64,000 bases of DNA from an uncultured Elusimicrobia bacterium (GTDB taxonomy: Bacteria > Elusimicrobiota > Elusimicrobia > Elusimicrobiales > UBA9959). Location: positions 1 to 64,000 of the forward strand of contig CAIXBR010000015.1 of the NCBI GenBank assembly GCA_903917735.1, written 5' to 3'. A model generated the notes under the pieces. It made no database searches. It saw nothing but the letters and a program-made list of their open reading frames with translations, and was not told the DNA's origin. Made by a program: the position numbers and the translations under genes. This document shows, piece by piece, positions 1 to 7,796 of this stretch; position 1 is the stretch's first letter, and every line of letters starts with the position of its first letter.

Positions 1-159
1 GGCCTCACTTCCGGTTCGTGTTCCTCGGGCCGGGACTTTGCCTCCGGCTTCCTTCAGATTCCGCCTCACGGCGGACACCCTTGCCTTTGGCTAACGGTAG
101 GTTCTATCAACCCCCGTAGGGGACTTTCACCCCCAAGCGTGCGCGCATGCCGCGCGCAC
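1..159 (-). mobile_element. Group II intron, class C-like, 5' end (partial)
   Basis: Read on the minus strand, the sequence starts at base 159 with the group II 5' boundary GTGCG, followed by a short GC hairpin. It then has domain I landmarks in order: GTGAAAGTCCCC, GTTAGCC, GCAAGGGTGTCC, GGAATCTGAAGGAAGC and GAGGAACACGAAC. This order and wording match what I remember of the Oceanobacillus iheyensis IIC intron. The intron runs off the left edge, so any reverse transcriptase gene lies outside. Its 5' exon is the terminator hairpin of the C11 peptidase gene, the insertion habit known for class C introns. Confidence 0.88.
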
Positions 160-164
160 ATAAG

Positions 165-190
165 AAGGGCCGGCTGTTAGGCCGGCCCTT
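165..190 (-). terminator. Intrinsic terminator of the C11 peptidase gene, target of the intron
   Basis: A perfect 10-bp stem (AAGGGCCGGC and its complement) with a 6-base loop lies 22 bases beyond the peptidase stop codon. It is followed on the minus strand by CTTAT, where the group II intron begins. The usual U-tract is short, perhaps because the intron now occupies that position. Confidence 0.85.
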
Positions 191-211
191 CGATTCAGGA
201 GAATTAACTTC

Positions 212-1480
212 TTATTTCGCTTGGTACCACTTTATGAACTCATCCCACTGAGAGGCCTGGGCCCAGGCCAGCGAGTTGTAGTCGCCGTTGAAGCCGTAGC
301 TGGGCATATAGGCCGCTATACCATGAGCGTTGTCATACGCGCTGGTGGTAGGCCTGTTGACCAGGATAAGGCTGCCGGAGATGTAGCTCTGCAGGGCGGC
401 GGCGGCGCTCTTCACAGCCGCGTTTTTGGTGCTCTTGGCCATAAGGGAGGCGAAGTGCCAGATGTCGTGGTTATCGCTCACGGCAAAGCTCTGCGCTCCG
501 GAGATGGCGGTCTTCACGGCGGCTTTCTCGTTGGCCTTCATCATGGCTGAGGCGAAGTTGTTCATCAGGGTGAGGAACTGGGGCAGGGCCGAGGTCTTCA
601 GAAGGCTCTGGGTAGAACCTTCGTTAGCGGCCTGGTAGTGGTCCGCGTAGGCGTTGGCGGCCAGCGTGCCCAGCTGCTCCGGGGTCATCGCGGGGTTATC
701 CGCCAGGGGGCCGAGCAGGTCGTTGTAGGTATAGCCGTCGCCGGGTTCGGTTTCTTCGGAACCCACTATATAGGTGACACCATCTTTAAGTTCGTAAGTA
801 ACTTCGGCCATCTGCATCAGGCAGGCGTCCGAGCCGTACACATCCACCCCGCCCACGTTCTTCAGGATCGTTCCCATCTGGGGGGTGTTTATGTTGTGGC
901 CGGTCTCTTCGTCATAGGAGATGCCGCGGGTTACGCTGGCGGGAGCGCTCTTGTCCCAGCCGGAACCATGGTTCCAGATAACAAGCATATAATGCTTGGC
1001 CGGATAGGTCGCTTTGGCCCAGTTCACGAAGTCTACGACGCTATTGTAGTCGCCCATGTCCACTTTGCCAAGGTTGGCAAGGATGGGGGAGGTGATGGTG
1101 TTGGTGTCGGCGTCCTTCTTAATAAGGAAACGGGCGGTGCCGGTCCAAGGCATATCGCCATAGCCGGAAACCAGGCCGGTTTCGGTCACTACGTTAACCT
1201 TATTGGTGGAGCCGATCTGCTCCATCTCGTTCATATCCTTAAGGGCGTACGGCTCAAGATTGTTCTTGCCGTTGATGAAAACCATTACGGTCCATTCTTT
1301 CAGGTCCTTGGAAACAAGGCCTTTCTCCTGAACCGGGGCGGACACGGGCACGCTCAGTTCAAGGTTAGCTATTTCCTGCTTTATGCTGGTATTCTTGGGG
1401 GTGTCGAAGTTTACTGCGGCTGACACCAGGGTAGAGGCTGTGGCGACTATCGCGAACACTGAGGCTATTTTCCTTAACAT
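212..1480 (-). CDS. Secreted clostripain-like cysteine peptidase (family C11)
   Basis: 422 residues. Residues 1-22 form a signal peptide (basic start, hydrophobic core, ending near SAA). The family C11 core begins at residue 61 with WTVMVFINGKNNLEPYA. His171 in WNHGSGW and Cys220 in GSDACLMQMAEV are the expected catalytic His/Cys pair, so the product is probably an exported cysteine endopeptidase with preference for basic residues, as in clostripain. The start is supported by GGGAGGAG just upstream of ATG and by a good promoter about 60 bases further. It is monocistronic, with its own terminator. A role in maturing peptides from the neighbouring radical SAM array is possible but not shown by the sequence. 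Confidence 0.88.
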   Translation of the reverse strand: MLRKIASVFAIVATASTLVSAAVNFDTPKNTSIKQEIANLELSVPVSAPVQEKGLVSKDLKEWTVMVFINGKNNLEPYALKDMNEMEQIGSTNKVNVVTETGLVSGYGDMPWTGTARFLIKKDADTNTITSPILANLGKVDMGDYNSVVDFVNWAKATYPAKHYMLVIWNHGSGWDKSAPASVTRGISYDEETGHNINTPQMGTILKNVGGVDVYGSDACLMQMAEVTYELKDGVTYIVGSEETEPGDGYTYNDLLGPLADNPAMTPEQLGTLAANAYADHYQAANEGSTQSLLKTSALPQFLTLMNNFASAMMKANEKAAVKTAISGAQSFAVSDNHDIWHFASLMAKSTKNAAVKSAAAALQSYISGSLILVNRPTTSAYDNAHGIAAYMPSYGFNGDYNSLAWAQASQWDEFIKWYQAK

Positions 1481-1547
1481 TACTCCTCCCGTACTGCGGT
1501 TTGGTCTGGAAGCTTGTGGCTACCTTAACAGTTTAACGATATCATTG

Positions 1548-1577
1548 ATTATAATCAAGACCAAAGGGCCTAGTCAA
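1548..1577 (-). promoter_or_regulatory. Sigma-70-type promoter of the C11 peptidase gene
   Basis: On the minus strand, TTGACT (1577-1572) and TATAAT (1553-1548) are separated by 18 bases. The expected start of transcription is near 1541, giving a 5' leader of about 60 bases with a strong GGAGGAG ribosome site before the ATG at 1480. Confidence 0.7.
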
Positions 1578-1965
1578 GGAAAAGTCTTTGGACCTATTGC
1601 TTTTTGGGCATAAAGGCCCATGGACCTGTCAAGGCCCCATTGGAAAAATGACATTGGTGAAGCAGAAAAATAAAATCCGCCTTTATAAGGCGGCTGCCGC
1701 TCCTGACTAAAGGACCTAGGCCTTTTGGTAAAAAAGGCGAAGCCGTATGGGCCCTTGGCCTTTCAACATCCGCAGGTAACGCCCTTTGCAAGTCTTTTAC
1801 CGGGGCATGCTATGACTTTTCAGGAAACATAAGCGTCCCCTATCCCCCCTATTCAGGATAACCGCAGCCGGCTTCATTTCTATTTTACATTTGGGGGCAA
1901 AAGCGGGAAGATCTCGCAAACCCGCACAGGCAGGCGGCCCAGGAGGCGGCTTTCTTTTGACTGAA
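1578..1965. other. Gene-free region with GGCC/GGTCC palindromic words and one orphan hairpin
   Basis: No credible gene is visible here; the short ORFs lack ribosome sites and family features. The left half is dense in related words such as GGGCCTAG, GGCCCATGGACC, GGACCTAGGCC and GGGCCCTTGGCC, many of them palindromic. The right half (about 1700-1960) lies upstream, on the minus strand, of a terminator-like hairpin at 1677-1693, so it could encode a small RNA. I could not match it to a known riboswitch. Confidence 0.4.
1677..1693 (-). terminator. Orphan terminator-like hairpin
   Basis: CCGCCTT and AAGGCGG form a perfect 7-bp stem with a 3-base loop, followed on the minus strand by ATTTTATTTTT. 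It does not follow an annotated gene: the M20 hydrolase already has a terminator at 1966-1996. It could therefore end an unannotated RNA, or act as a second terminator. Confidence 0.5.
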
Positions 1966-1996
1966 AAAGCCCCACGGATAATTTCCGCGGGGCTTT
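1966..1996 (-). terminator. Intrinsic terminator after the M20 hydrolase gene
   Basis: AAAGCCCC and GGGGCTTT flank an inner CGG/CCG pairing. On the minus strand the hairpin runs into a T-rich tail. It lies 15 bases past the hydrolase stop and closes the long minus-strand gene array. Confidence 0.85.
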
Positions 1997-2010
1997 CAAC
2001 TTACCGCAGT

Positions 2011-3201
2011 TTACAGGTACTGCGGGAGGGCGGCGTAGAACGCGGCGGCTTTCACCAGGTCCTCTGCCGGCATGAACTCGTTGACGGTGTGGGCGTAAAC
2101 TTCGTTGCCGGGGCCGAAGCCTATGGTAGGGATGCCAAGGCGGCCGGCCGAGGCCACGCCGTTGGTGGAGAACACCCATCTATCCACCATGGGCATTTTA
2201 TTCAGGGCGACTTTCCCGGCCTCAACTCCAGCGTTCACCAGTTTATGTTCGCGCGGCAGCACCCAGGTGGGGAAGTATTTTTCCTGGCTCACTTTCAGGC
2301 CGGTCCAGGCCACGGCGTCGTACTGCAGCACTTCCACCTTGGCCTTGGCCCTCTTCACGGACGGCAGACGCTGTATCTCGGCCACCGAGCTCTTCAGCGT
2401 TTCGCCTATGGTCAGGCGGCGGTCCAGGTAAATGGTGCATTCGTCGGGCACGGCGTTATAGGAGGGGGTCTTGCACTCTATGCAGGTGACGGCCACGGTA
2501 CCCTTGCCTATAAACTTGTCCACCTTCAGTTTCTTGTTGAGGGCGGTTATTTCCTTTACGATATCGGACATCTTCACCACGGCGTTGTCGCCGCGCTCGG
2601 GGGCGGAAGCGTGGCAGGAGCGGCCCTTGGTAACTACCTTCATCTCCATCCGGCCGCGGTGGCCGCGGTAGACCTTCAGGTCGGTGGGCTCGGTTATCAC
2701 TACGAAATCCGGGCGGATACCCTCTTTGTTGATGATGTGCAGCAGCGGCAGGCCGTCGCAGTCCTCTTCCATCACGGAGCCTACCACCATCAGCGTGTAG
2801 CCGCCTTCCAGCTTCAGGTCCTTTATGATCTTGCCCGCGTAGACCATGGAGGCCATGGAGAGCTTCTGGTCGGTGGCGCCGCGGCCGTATATGGTGTCGT
2901 TCTTGTAGATGCCGGCGAAGGGGTCTATCTTCCAAGCGGTCTTGTCGCCTATGCCGACGGTGTCTATGTGCGCGTCCATCATGATCTTCTTCTTGCCGTG
3001 GCCGATGTAGCCGATGATGTTGCCCATCGCGTCTATCTTGATCTTGTCGAAGCCGACCTTGATCATCTCTTTCTTTATCAATTCCACCAGCGCGCCTTCC
3101 TGGCAAGAGAAGCTGGGGGTGCGGATGATGTTGCGGGCGAAAGCGACTATGTCCTTCTTGTACCCTGCTGCGGCCTTGCGAATAAGTTCAGCGTTGTTCA
3201 T
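2011..3201 (-). CDS. M20 family metallohydrolase, YgeY / selenium-metabolism-hydrolase type
   Basis: 396 residues from the ATG at 3201, chosen because GGAGG stands 6 bases ahead; an in-frame start 10 codons upstream lacks this. Zinc-site features of M20 peptidases are present: DAHIDTVG (His78, Asp80), GRGATDQK (Asp111) and MEEDCDG (Glu145-146). The wording around these sites resembles the YgeY family, whose members hydrolyse an unknown amide or N-carbamoyl substrate and which relates to ArgE/DapE. It is cytosolic, since no signal peptide is seen. It is the last gene of the minus-strand array, 56 bases after the cysteine desulfurase, with a possible promoter of its own. ArgE- or DapE-like activity remains an alternative. 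Confidence 0.82.
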   Translation of the reverse strand: MNNAELIRKAAAGYKKDIVAFARNIIRTPSFSCQEGALVELIKKEMIKVGFDKIKIDAMGNIIGYIGHGKKKIMMDAHIDTVGIGDKTAWKIDPFAGIYKNDTIYGRGATDQKLSMASMVYAGKIIKDLKLEGGYTLMVVGSVMEEDCDGLPLLHIINKEGIRPDFVVITEPTDLKVYRGHRGRMEMKVVTKGRSCHASAPERGDNAVVKMSDIVKEITALNKKLKVDKFIGKGTVAVTCIECKTPSYNAVPDECTIYLDRRLTIGETLKSSVAEIQRLPSVKRAKAKVEVLQYDAVAWTGLKVSQEKYFPTWVLPREHKLVNAGVEAGKVALNKMPMVDRWVFSTNGVASAGRLGIPTIGFGPGNEVYAHTVNEFMPAEDLVKAAAFYAALPQYL

Positions 3202-3230
3202 TTTTTCCTCCGTCGTAGTTTTTAAATCCA

Positions 3231-3236
3231 ATTATA
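3231..3236 (-). promoter_or_regulatory. Possible -10 element of the M20 hydrolase gene
   Basis: TATAAT on the minus strand lies about 30 bases before the chosen ATG. No convincing -35 hexamer is visible, since that position falls inside the end of the upstream gene. The hydrolase may simply be read through from the array. Confidence 0.35.
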
Positions 3237-3257
3237 TTCTAATAAATTCTTGAGGCC

Positions 3258-4505
3258 TTAAATAAGGGACAGGTATTTTTTAAGGGCCTCCACGAAGAAG
3301 GCGGCGTCTTCCGCGGTATTGTAGGCGAAGAAAGAGATCCTTATGGTTTCACGGTAGCCGGAGGCCAGGCAGGCGAGGTCCGCGCAATGGCGGCCGGTGC
3401 GCACGGCTATAAAACGCCCTTTCAGCCCCTGGTTAAGGAACAGGTTGAAATCCGGCACGGAGAAATTCTTCTTTTCGGGGGCTATGGAGATGAGCGAGCC
3501 CTCTAGCAGGTCTTCGCGGCGCCCAAGCACTTTCACGCCCTTTACACCGGCCAGGCCCGTGAGCGCGGCGTCCACCAGGCCGGAAACATGGGCGCGTATA
3601 GCCGCGAAGCCGCATTTTTCAAGCCGGTCCAGCGTTACCGCCAGCGCGGCCGCGCCGGAAGCGTTCTGCACGCCGGCCTCAAAACCCTGGTAATTGCCCA
3701 GATACTTCACCTTGTAGCGCCCGCCTGAAAAAGAGACGTCCTCCATGGTGCCGCCGCCCACCCGCCAGGGCCGCAGTTTAGCCATGAGCCCCCGCCTGAC
3801 ATAAAGCGCGCCGGTACAGTAAGGAGCGCCCAGTTTGTGCCCGGAGAAAGCGCAGGCGTCGGCCCCGTGAGGGGCTGCGCTGCCCCCGTGCGTGGCCGCG
3901 TACTGGGCGTCGTCCGAAAAAAGACAGGCCCCGGCTTTGTGCGCCAGATCCGCCGCCGCCGCTATATCCTCGCTGCCGCCGAAAATATTGGATGCGTGGG
4001 TCAGGCAGACCAACGCTGTCCTGCGGCCTATCAGTTTGCCAAGCCCGGCCATGTCCGTTTTAAAGCCGTCCATCGGAGCCACGCGCAGTTTTATCCTTCC
4101 GGCCGCGGCCAGCCGTTCGAAGGGCAGGAACACGGCATTGTGCTCTACCGGGGAAAGGACAACCTCGTTGCGGTCGGGAGTGAAAGGAAAGGAGTTGGCC
4201 AGGAGGTTGGCGGCATCGGTGACCCCGGAGGTGAAAATTATTTCTTCGGGAGACTCCGCCCCCATAAAAGAGGCCACTCGGGAGCGGGCGGCATAGAAAT
4301 TTTCTTCCATGGCCGCGGCGAGCGCGTGCGAGGAGCGTTTCCCCCCGCAGCCGCCCAGTTCCAGCATATGCCGCCGCTGCTCGTCCGCCGCGCACTTCAG
4401 TTTCAGCACGGTGCAGGCGCTGTCCAGGTACACCATGCGGCGCCCGGTAAAGCTTGCGCCCAGCATCGGGAATTCTTTTTTAAGCGCGGCTATGCTTTCT
4501 TTCAT
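3258..4505 (-). CDS. SufS-like cysteine desulfurase (class V aminotransferase fold)
   Basis: 415 residues, full length. Lys224 in SGHKLGAP is the expected pyridoxal-phosphate lysine, SDDAQ (around 197-201) fits the cofactor-binding Asp/Gln, and Cys374 in RTGRHCAD fits the persulfide-carrying cysteine of the SufS/CsdA group. The likely reaction is L-cysteine to L-alanine plus enzyme-bound sulfur. Its ATG overlaps the stop of the preceding radical SAM gene by four bases (ATGA), so it is translationally coupled to the radical SAM array. Supplying sulfur for the many Fe-S clusters of those enzymes is the simplest role; donating sulfur to a modified peptide is an alternative inference. Confidence 0.88.
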   Translation of the reverse strand: MKESIAALKKEFPMLGASFTGRRMVYLDSACTVLKLKCAADEQRRHMLELGGCGGKRSSHALAAAMEENFYAARSRVASFMGAESPEEIIFTSGVTDAANLLANSFPFTPDRNEVVLSPVEHNAVFLPFERLAAAGRIKLRVAPMDGFKTDMAGLGKLIGRRTALVCLTHASNIFGGSEDIAAAADLAHKAGACLFSDDAQYAATHGGSAAPHGADACAFSGHKLGAPYCTGALYVRRGLMAKLRPWRVGGGTMEDVSFSGGRYKVKYLGNYQGFEAGVQNASGAAALAVTLDRLEKCGFAAIRAHVSGLVDAALTGLAGVKGVKVLGRREDLLEGSLISIAPEKKNFSVPDFNLFLNQGLKGRFIAVRTGRHCADLACLASGYRETIRISFFAYNTAEDAAFFVEALKKYLSLI

Positions 4506-5347
4506 AAAGTTTTATGTACGGCTATGTAATCTTTCCTGGGCCCGGGGCAAAGCTTGAAGAAGCGGCAGCCGCGGCAGGCCGGCACATGTTTCTTTTCCTG
4601 GAGGTGGGGCCCCTTCACCTTCCCCTTCATTTTTGCCATATCCACGTTCAGCCGGTAAAACTCCCCGAGGAAGCAGGGCGGGATATGGTCTACTTCGCAG
4701 TGTATATTATTTTTCCCGGCCGCGGCGAGGGCCTTTTCAAGATAAGGCCGCACCGCGCCGTATTTTGGCAGAAACCTGCTGCCCTCGGCGCGGCCGACGC
4801 CTTTTATATAACTGAACTGTATCCAGCCGGCACCTTTTAACTTTTTGGCCGCGAAAGCGGCGAAAGCCGGCAACGCCCTGTAGTTGAGAGAGTTGACTAC
4901 ATGGGTAAGGCGCACCTCGGCCCCGGCTTTTATCAGCCGCCGCACCCCGGCCAGCCTTTTGTTAAAGCCGCCGCTCGCGCGGGTTATTTTAAAGTCCGTT
5001 TCCGGGGAAGAGGCCGGGAAATTCACGTTGAAGTAGCCGCCGGCGGCGTTCAGCGCGCGCACTATTTTAACAAGGTCGACCGCAGGCATATCGGCCGCGG
5101 CCAGAGCATTGGTCTGCAGTTCCGCCTTGCTGCCCAGCTTCCTGGCCGCGGCCAGCAGCAGGCACAGGTTATAAGCCCCGGCCAGCAGCGGTTCCCCGCC
5201 GGAGATCTGCACCAGGCCGGGAGGCATGGAGGCCATCTCCTTCAGCCAGCCGCGCATGTCGGCGTCCCCGCCGCGCCCCTCTTCCTGCGGCCAGGAGCAG
5301 AACACGCAGTGCTGGTTGCACTTCCTGAAAAGATGTATTAAGGCCAT
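4502..5347 (-). CDS. Radical SAM protein with C-terminal cysteine cluster (array member 1)
   Basis: 281 residues from the ATG at 5347, placed one base after the stop of the upstream gene; longer in-frame starts would lie inside that gene. CNQHCVFC (Cys10, Cys14, Cys17) binds the SAM-cleaving 4Fe-4S cluster and ISGGEPLL is the SAM-binding GGE motif. The C-terminus carries CRGCRFFKLCPGP plus an earlier PPCFLG cysteine, consistent with an auxiliary Fe-S cluster of twitch/SPASM type. The substrate is unknown. Compared with its relatives it ends early, in DYIAVHKTL, and lacks the usual final EFKPVK. It is coupled by ATGA overlap to the cysteine desulfurase. Confidence 0.85.
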   Translation of the reverse strand: MALIHLFRKCNQHCVFCSWPQEEGRGGDADMRGWLKEMASMPPGLVQISGGEPLLAGAYNLCLLLAAARKLGSKAELQTNALAAADMPAVDLVKIVRALNAAGGYFNVNFPASSPETDFKITRASGGFNKRLAGVRRLIKAGAEVRLTHVVNSLNYRALPAFAAFAAKKLKGAGWIQFSYIKGVGRAEGSRFLPKYGAVRPYLEKALAAAGKNNIHCEVDHIPPCFLGEFYRLNVDMAKMKGKVKGPHLQEKKHVPACRGCRFFKLCPGPRKDYIAVHKTL

Positions 5348-5348
5348 T

Positions 5349-6611
5349 TTATAAGGTCCCCGGGCTTTCCTGTCTGCGCCGTGCGACAGCCCATCCTTCT
5401 CCCTGTTCTGCGCCCCGGCCGCCGCCGGCAGCATTGCGTCCGCGCCTGGAGCAGATCTGAGCGGAGGAGTTAAGTCTTTCATCCAGGCGCATCAGGCCGC
5501 CCAGCTCTTTCAAGATCAGAATGGATTTAAGACCGTTGCTCCGTATAGCCTCCGAAACGTCGAGGCCCCGCAGAATTATACTTTGATACAAGGCCGGGTA
5601 GCTGGGAACATAACGCAGAAGCCCGTCATGGCCGTGCCGCTCCAGATAGGCGGAAATTTCCGCCTTTATAACCGACAGGCGTCCCGCATCTATTCCGCTT
5701 TTCACATCCCCGATATATAGGTCCAGGCCAGCCGGAGCCTTCGGCGTGAAACTGGCCGGATAGAACCGCCCGTCGCAGCCCAGCACTAATTCACAAAAGC
5801 CGCCGCCATTGCTTTTAAAGGAGGTCAGATGAAGCCGCAGCCTGCCAGCGCCGCTGAACTTAGGAGAGACAAGAGGACGGCAGAAGGACTTGAGCTCGCG
5901 CAGTCCGGAGCGGAGCGCTTTAAGGCCGCTTTCCGGCCAAATGTCGGAAAGATTTAAACTTTTGAACTGTATCTCCCTAAACCCCACCCTATAAAGAGCC
6001 TCAACGCTGCGCCCGATCCCGGCGGCCGTCACGGTAGTAAAACTTGGCGCTACCTGGATAGATTCCGCATAACCGGCAGGCAGAGCTTTAACTCTGCCGA
6101 GCACCTCATTAAAAACGGACCTTTCCCCTTTGCCAAAAAATACGCGGTGGCGGTCGTTGCTCACCCTGCCCGCATCCAGCCGCAAGACCAGCCGGACGCC
6201 CCGGCCCGAAAGAAAGCGAACCTTTTCCGCATCCAGCAGAAGGCCATTGGTCTGCACCTCGATGGTCACGCCGTTCCCTAGCATGCGCCGTATATGGCTA
6301 ACGCATTCTTTAAGCACCCCGTAGCTGGATAGGGGGTCTGGGGAATCAGGGAAACCGATGCGCTCTATTTCCACGCCGGCCTCACGGGTGGCTTTTATAT
6401 ACCTGCCCAGTCCGCGGCAGGCGCGTTCGGCCGTAAGCCGTAGGCGCCGCTCAGGACCGTCAATGCCGAAATGACAGTATGTGCACGCAAGGGAACAGCT
6501 GTTCGAAAGCGAGATCTCCAGTTCGGCCGGGAGTTCCGAAGTGGAAGGACGCCCTTTTGTCCGCAGCGCCGGCCGGTTCATGGAACCGCCGCAAGTTCGC
6601 TTTAAAGCCAT
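5349..6611 (-). CDS. Radical SAM protein lacking a GGE motif (array member 2)
   Basis: 420 residues from the ATG at 6611, which has AGGA eight bases upstream and overlaps the previous gene by ten bases. CSLACTYC (Cys39, Cys43, Cys46) is intact. Where relatives have GGEPL, this protein has GFPDSPDPLSS, and strand motifs such as VQTNGLLLD follow normally, so it is a radical SAM fold with an altered SAM-amino contact. FCELVLGCDGRFYPASF near residue 300 recalls the SPASM start found in peptide-modifying enzymes, but the terminal cysteine set is reduced. The last ~35 residues are Arg/Gly-rich and may be a tail without structure. The function is unknown. Confidence 0.8.
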   Translation of the reverse strand: MALKRTCGGSMNRPALRTKGRPSTSELPAELEISLSNSCSLACTYCHFGIDGPERRLRLTAERACRGLGRYIKATREAGVEIERIGFPDSPDPLSSYGVLKECVSHIRRMLGNGVTIEVQTNGLLLDAEKVRFLSGRGVRLVLRLDAGRVSNDRHRVFFGKGERSVFNEVLGRVKALPAGYAESIQVAPSFTTVTAAGIGRSVEALYRVGFREIQFKSLNLSDIWPESGLKALRSGLRELKSFCRPLVSPKFSGAGRLRLHLTSFKSNGGGFCELVLGCDGRFYPASFTPKAPAGLDLYIGDVKSGIDAGRLSVIKAEISAYLERHGHDGLLRYVPSYPALYQSIILRGLDVSEAIRSNGLKSILILKELGGLMRLDERLNSSAQICSRRGRNAAGGGRGAEQGEGWAVARRRQESPGTL

Positions 6612-7795
6612 TTTTTTATCCTGGCATAGGATTTTGCGAGCGACCAATAGTACATCCCGTTCCTGAAGCAGCTTTTTACCAGGCCTTTTTGCACCAGCCT
6701 GGTGGCCGAGTTCATGACGGCGTTCCCGTCCGAACAGTCCCGGCACAGGACTATTTTTTTGGAAAGCCGCAGCGCCTCTTTGGTTGAAACTTCTTTTTTA
6801 AGCCTCAGTATCTCGACAAGGCAGCGGTCGTTGTCCGAAAGGAAAAGTCTGCCGGTGGACGGCGCGTCTTCCTTCACGCCGGCTTTGCATACCGGCTCGA
6901 AGCCTTCCCACCCGAACAAATCGACATAATGCTTGTCGGCGCCGCGGCATTTTTTTCCCAGCGCGCAGCGGCGGCACAGCGGGCCTTTCATCTTGGACGC
7001 GGTGGCATTGAGGTCCAGGTCGGTGCTGTTGCCGTCCGGGTCGGTCACCACCGTGTTGAAAACATCCAATCCTATAGCCAGGTTCTCGCGGCCCTTCAAA
7101 AAACAGGGCGGCGTGTTGAGGAAAAGTATTTCACCGGGCAGCCCGGCCGCCTCCATGGTTTTTACCGCTTCCAGGAAATGCGGCGCGCAGTCACGCAGGC
7201 TAACACCCAGTTTTTTGGCGTTATCCGCCATAGCGCCTATATACACCGGGTAGATAATTACAAAATTGGTTATACCGCGCTCCAGGTAGAAAGTGATTAT
7301 TTCCGGCAGGCGTTTATAGTTGAGCCTGTTGACTAGTATGTTGGTGCCTACGCGGACCTTGAGCTTGCGCAGGTTGGCCAGCCCGGCCAGGGCTTTTTTG
7401 AACGCCCCCGGCACGCCTATAAGCCTGTCGTGCTCGGCGGCGTTGTCGGTGGTGAAAGAGAACTTGCAGAAGGTCAGCCCCGCTTTTACCAGCTGCCGGC
7501 AGAAAGCAGGGTCGGCCAGCTTTATGCCGTTGGTCTGGATACGGATGAAGTCGAAGCCGACCGACTTGCCGAGAGAGATGATCTTAAGTATATCCGGCCT
7601 TATCAGCGGCTCGCCGCCGGTAAAACCCAGGCGCGTGTAGCCGGACTTGCGGGCATTGTAGATATTGCGCGCTATGGCTTCGAACGGGGCGTTGCGCGAC
7701 TTGTCAAAATCGCCCTGCGAGCAAAACAGGCAGCGCGCGTTGCAGTTGTAGTTCAGTATCAACTCGTAACATTTACCGCCTTCTTTTTTTGCCAT
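6602..7795 (-). CDS. Radical SAM protein with auxiliary cluster and added C-terminal domain (array member 3)
   Basis: 397 residues. CNARCLFC (Cys18, Cys22, Cys25), FTGGEPLIRPD and IQTNGIKLADP define the radical SAM domain. The auxiliary region has PPCFLKG and then CRRCALGKKCRGADKHY with FEPV, the C-terminal signature shared by eight proteins of this array. Unlike those, about 70 residues follow (from about 325, LFLSDNDRCLVEI onward) that look helical and may form a winged-helix-like domain, with extra cysteines in LCRDCSDG. It starts one base downstream of the previous stop. Its closest visible relatives in the window are the proteins at 19288 and 20361. Confidence 0.85.
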   Translation of the reverse strand: MAKKEGGKCYELILNYNCNARCLFCSQGDFDKSRNAPFEAIARNIYNARKSGYTRLGFTGGEPLIRPDILKIISLGKSVGFDFIRIQTNGIKLADPAFCRQLVKAGLTFCKFSFTTDNAAEHDRLIGVPGAFKKALAGLANLRKLKVRVGTNILVNRLNYKRLPEIITFYLERGITNFVIIYPVYIGAMADNAKKLGVSLRDCAPHFLEAVKTMEAAGLPGEILFLNTPPCFLKGRENLAIGLDVFNTVVTDPDGNSTDLDLNATASKMKGPLCRRCALGKKCRGADKHYVDLFGWEGFEPVCKAGVKEDAPSTGRLFLSDNDRCLVEILRLKKEVSTKEALRLSKKIVLCRDCSDGNAVMNSATRLVQKGLVKSCFRNGMYYWSLAKSYARIKKWL

Positions 7796-7796
7796 A

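Noticed and set aside
1700..1900. Possible c-di-GMP-type riboswitch (GCAAAGGGC and GTTACC words on the minus strand)
   Set aside because: The order and spacing of conserved segments do not fit, and no gene is placed downstream to be controlled.
1891..3225. Long plus-strand ORF of over 400 codons opposite the M20 hydrolase
   Set aside because: It is an antisense shadow of a well-supported metallohydrolase gene; composition is His/Gly/Val-rich as expected for a mirror frame.
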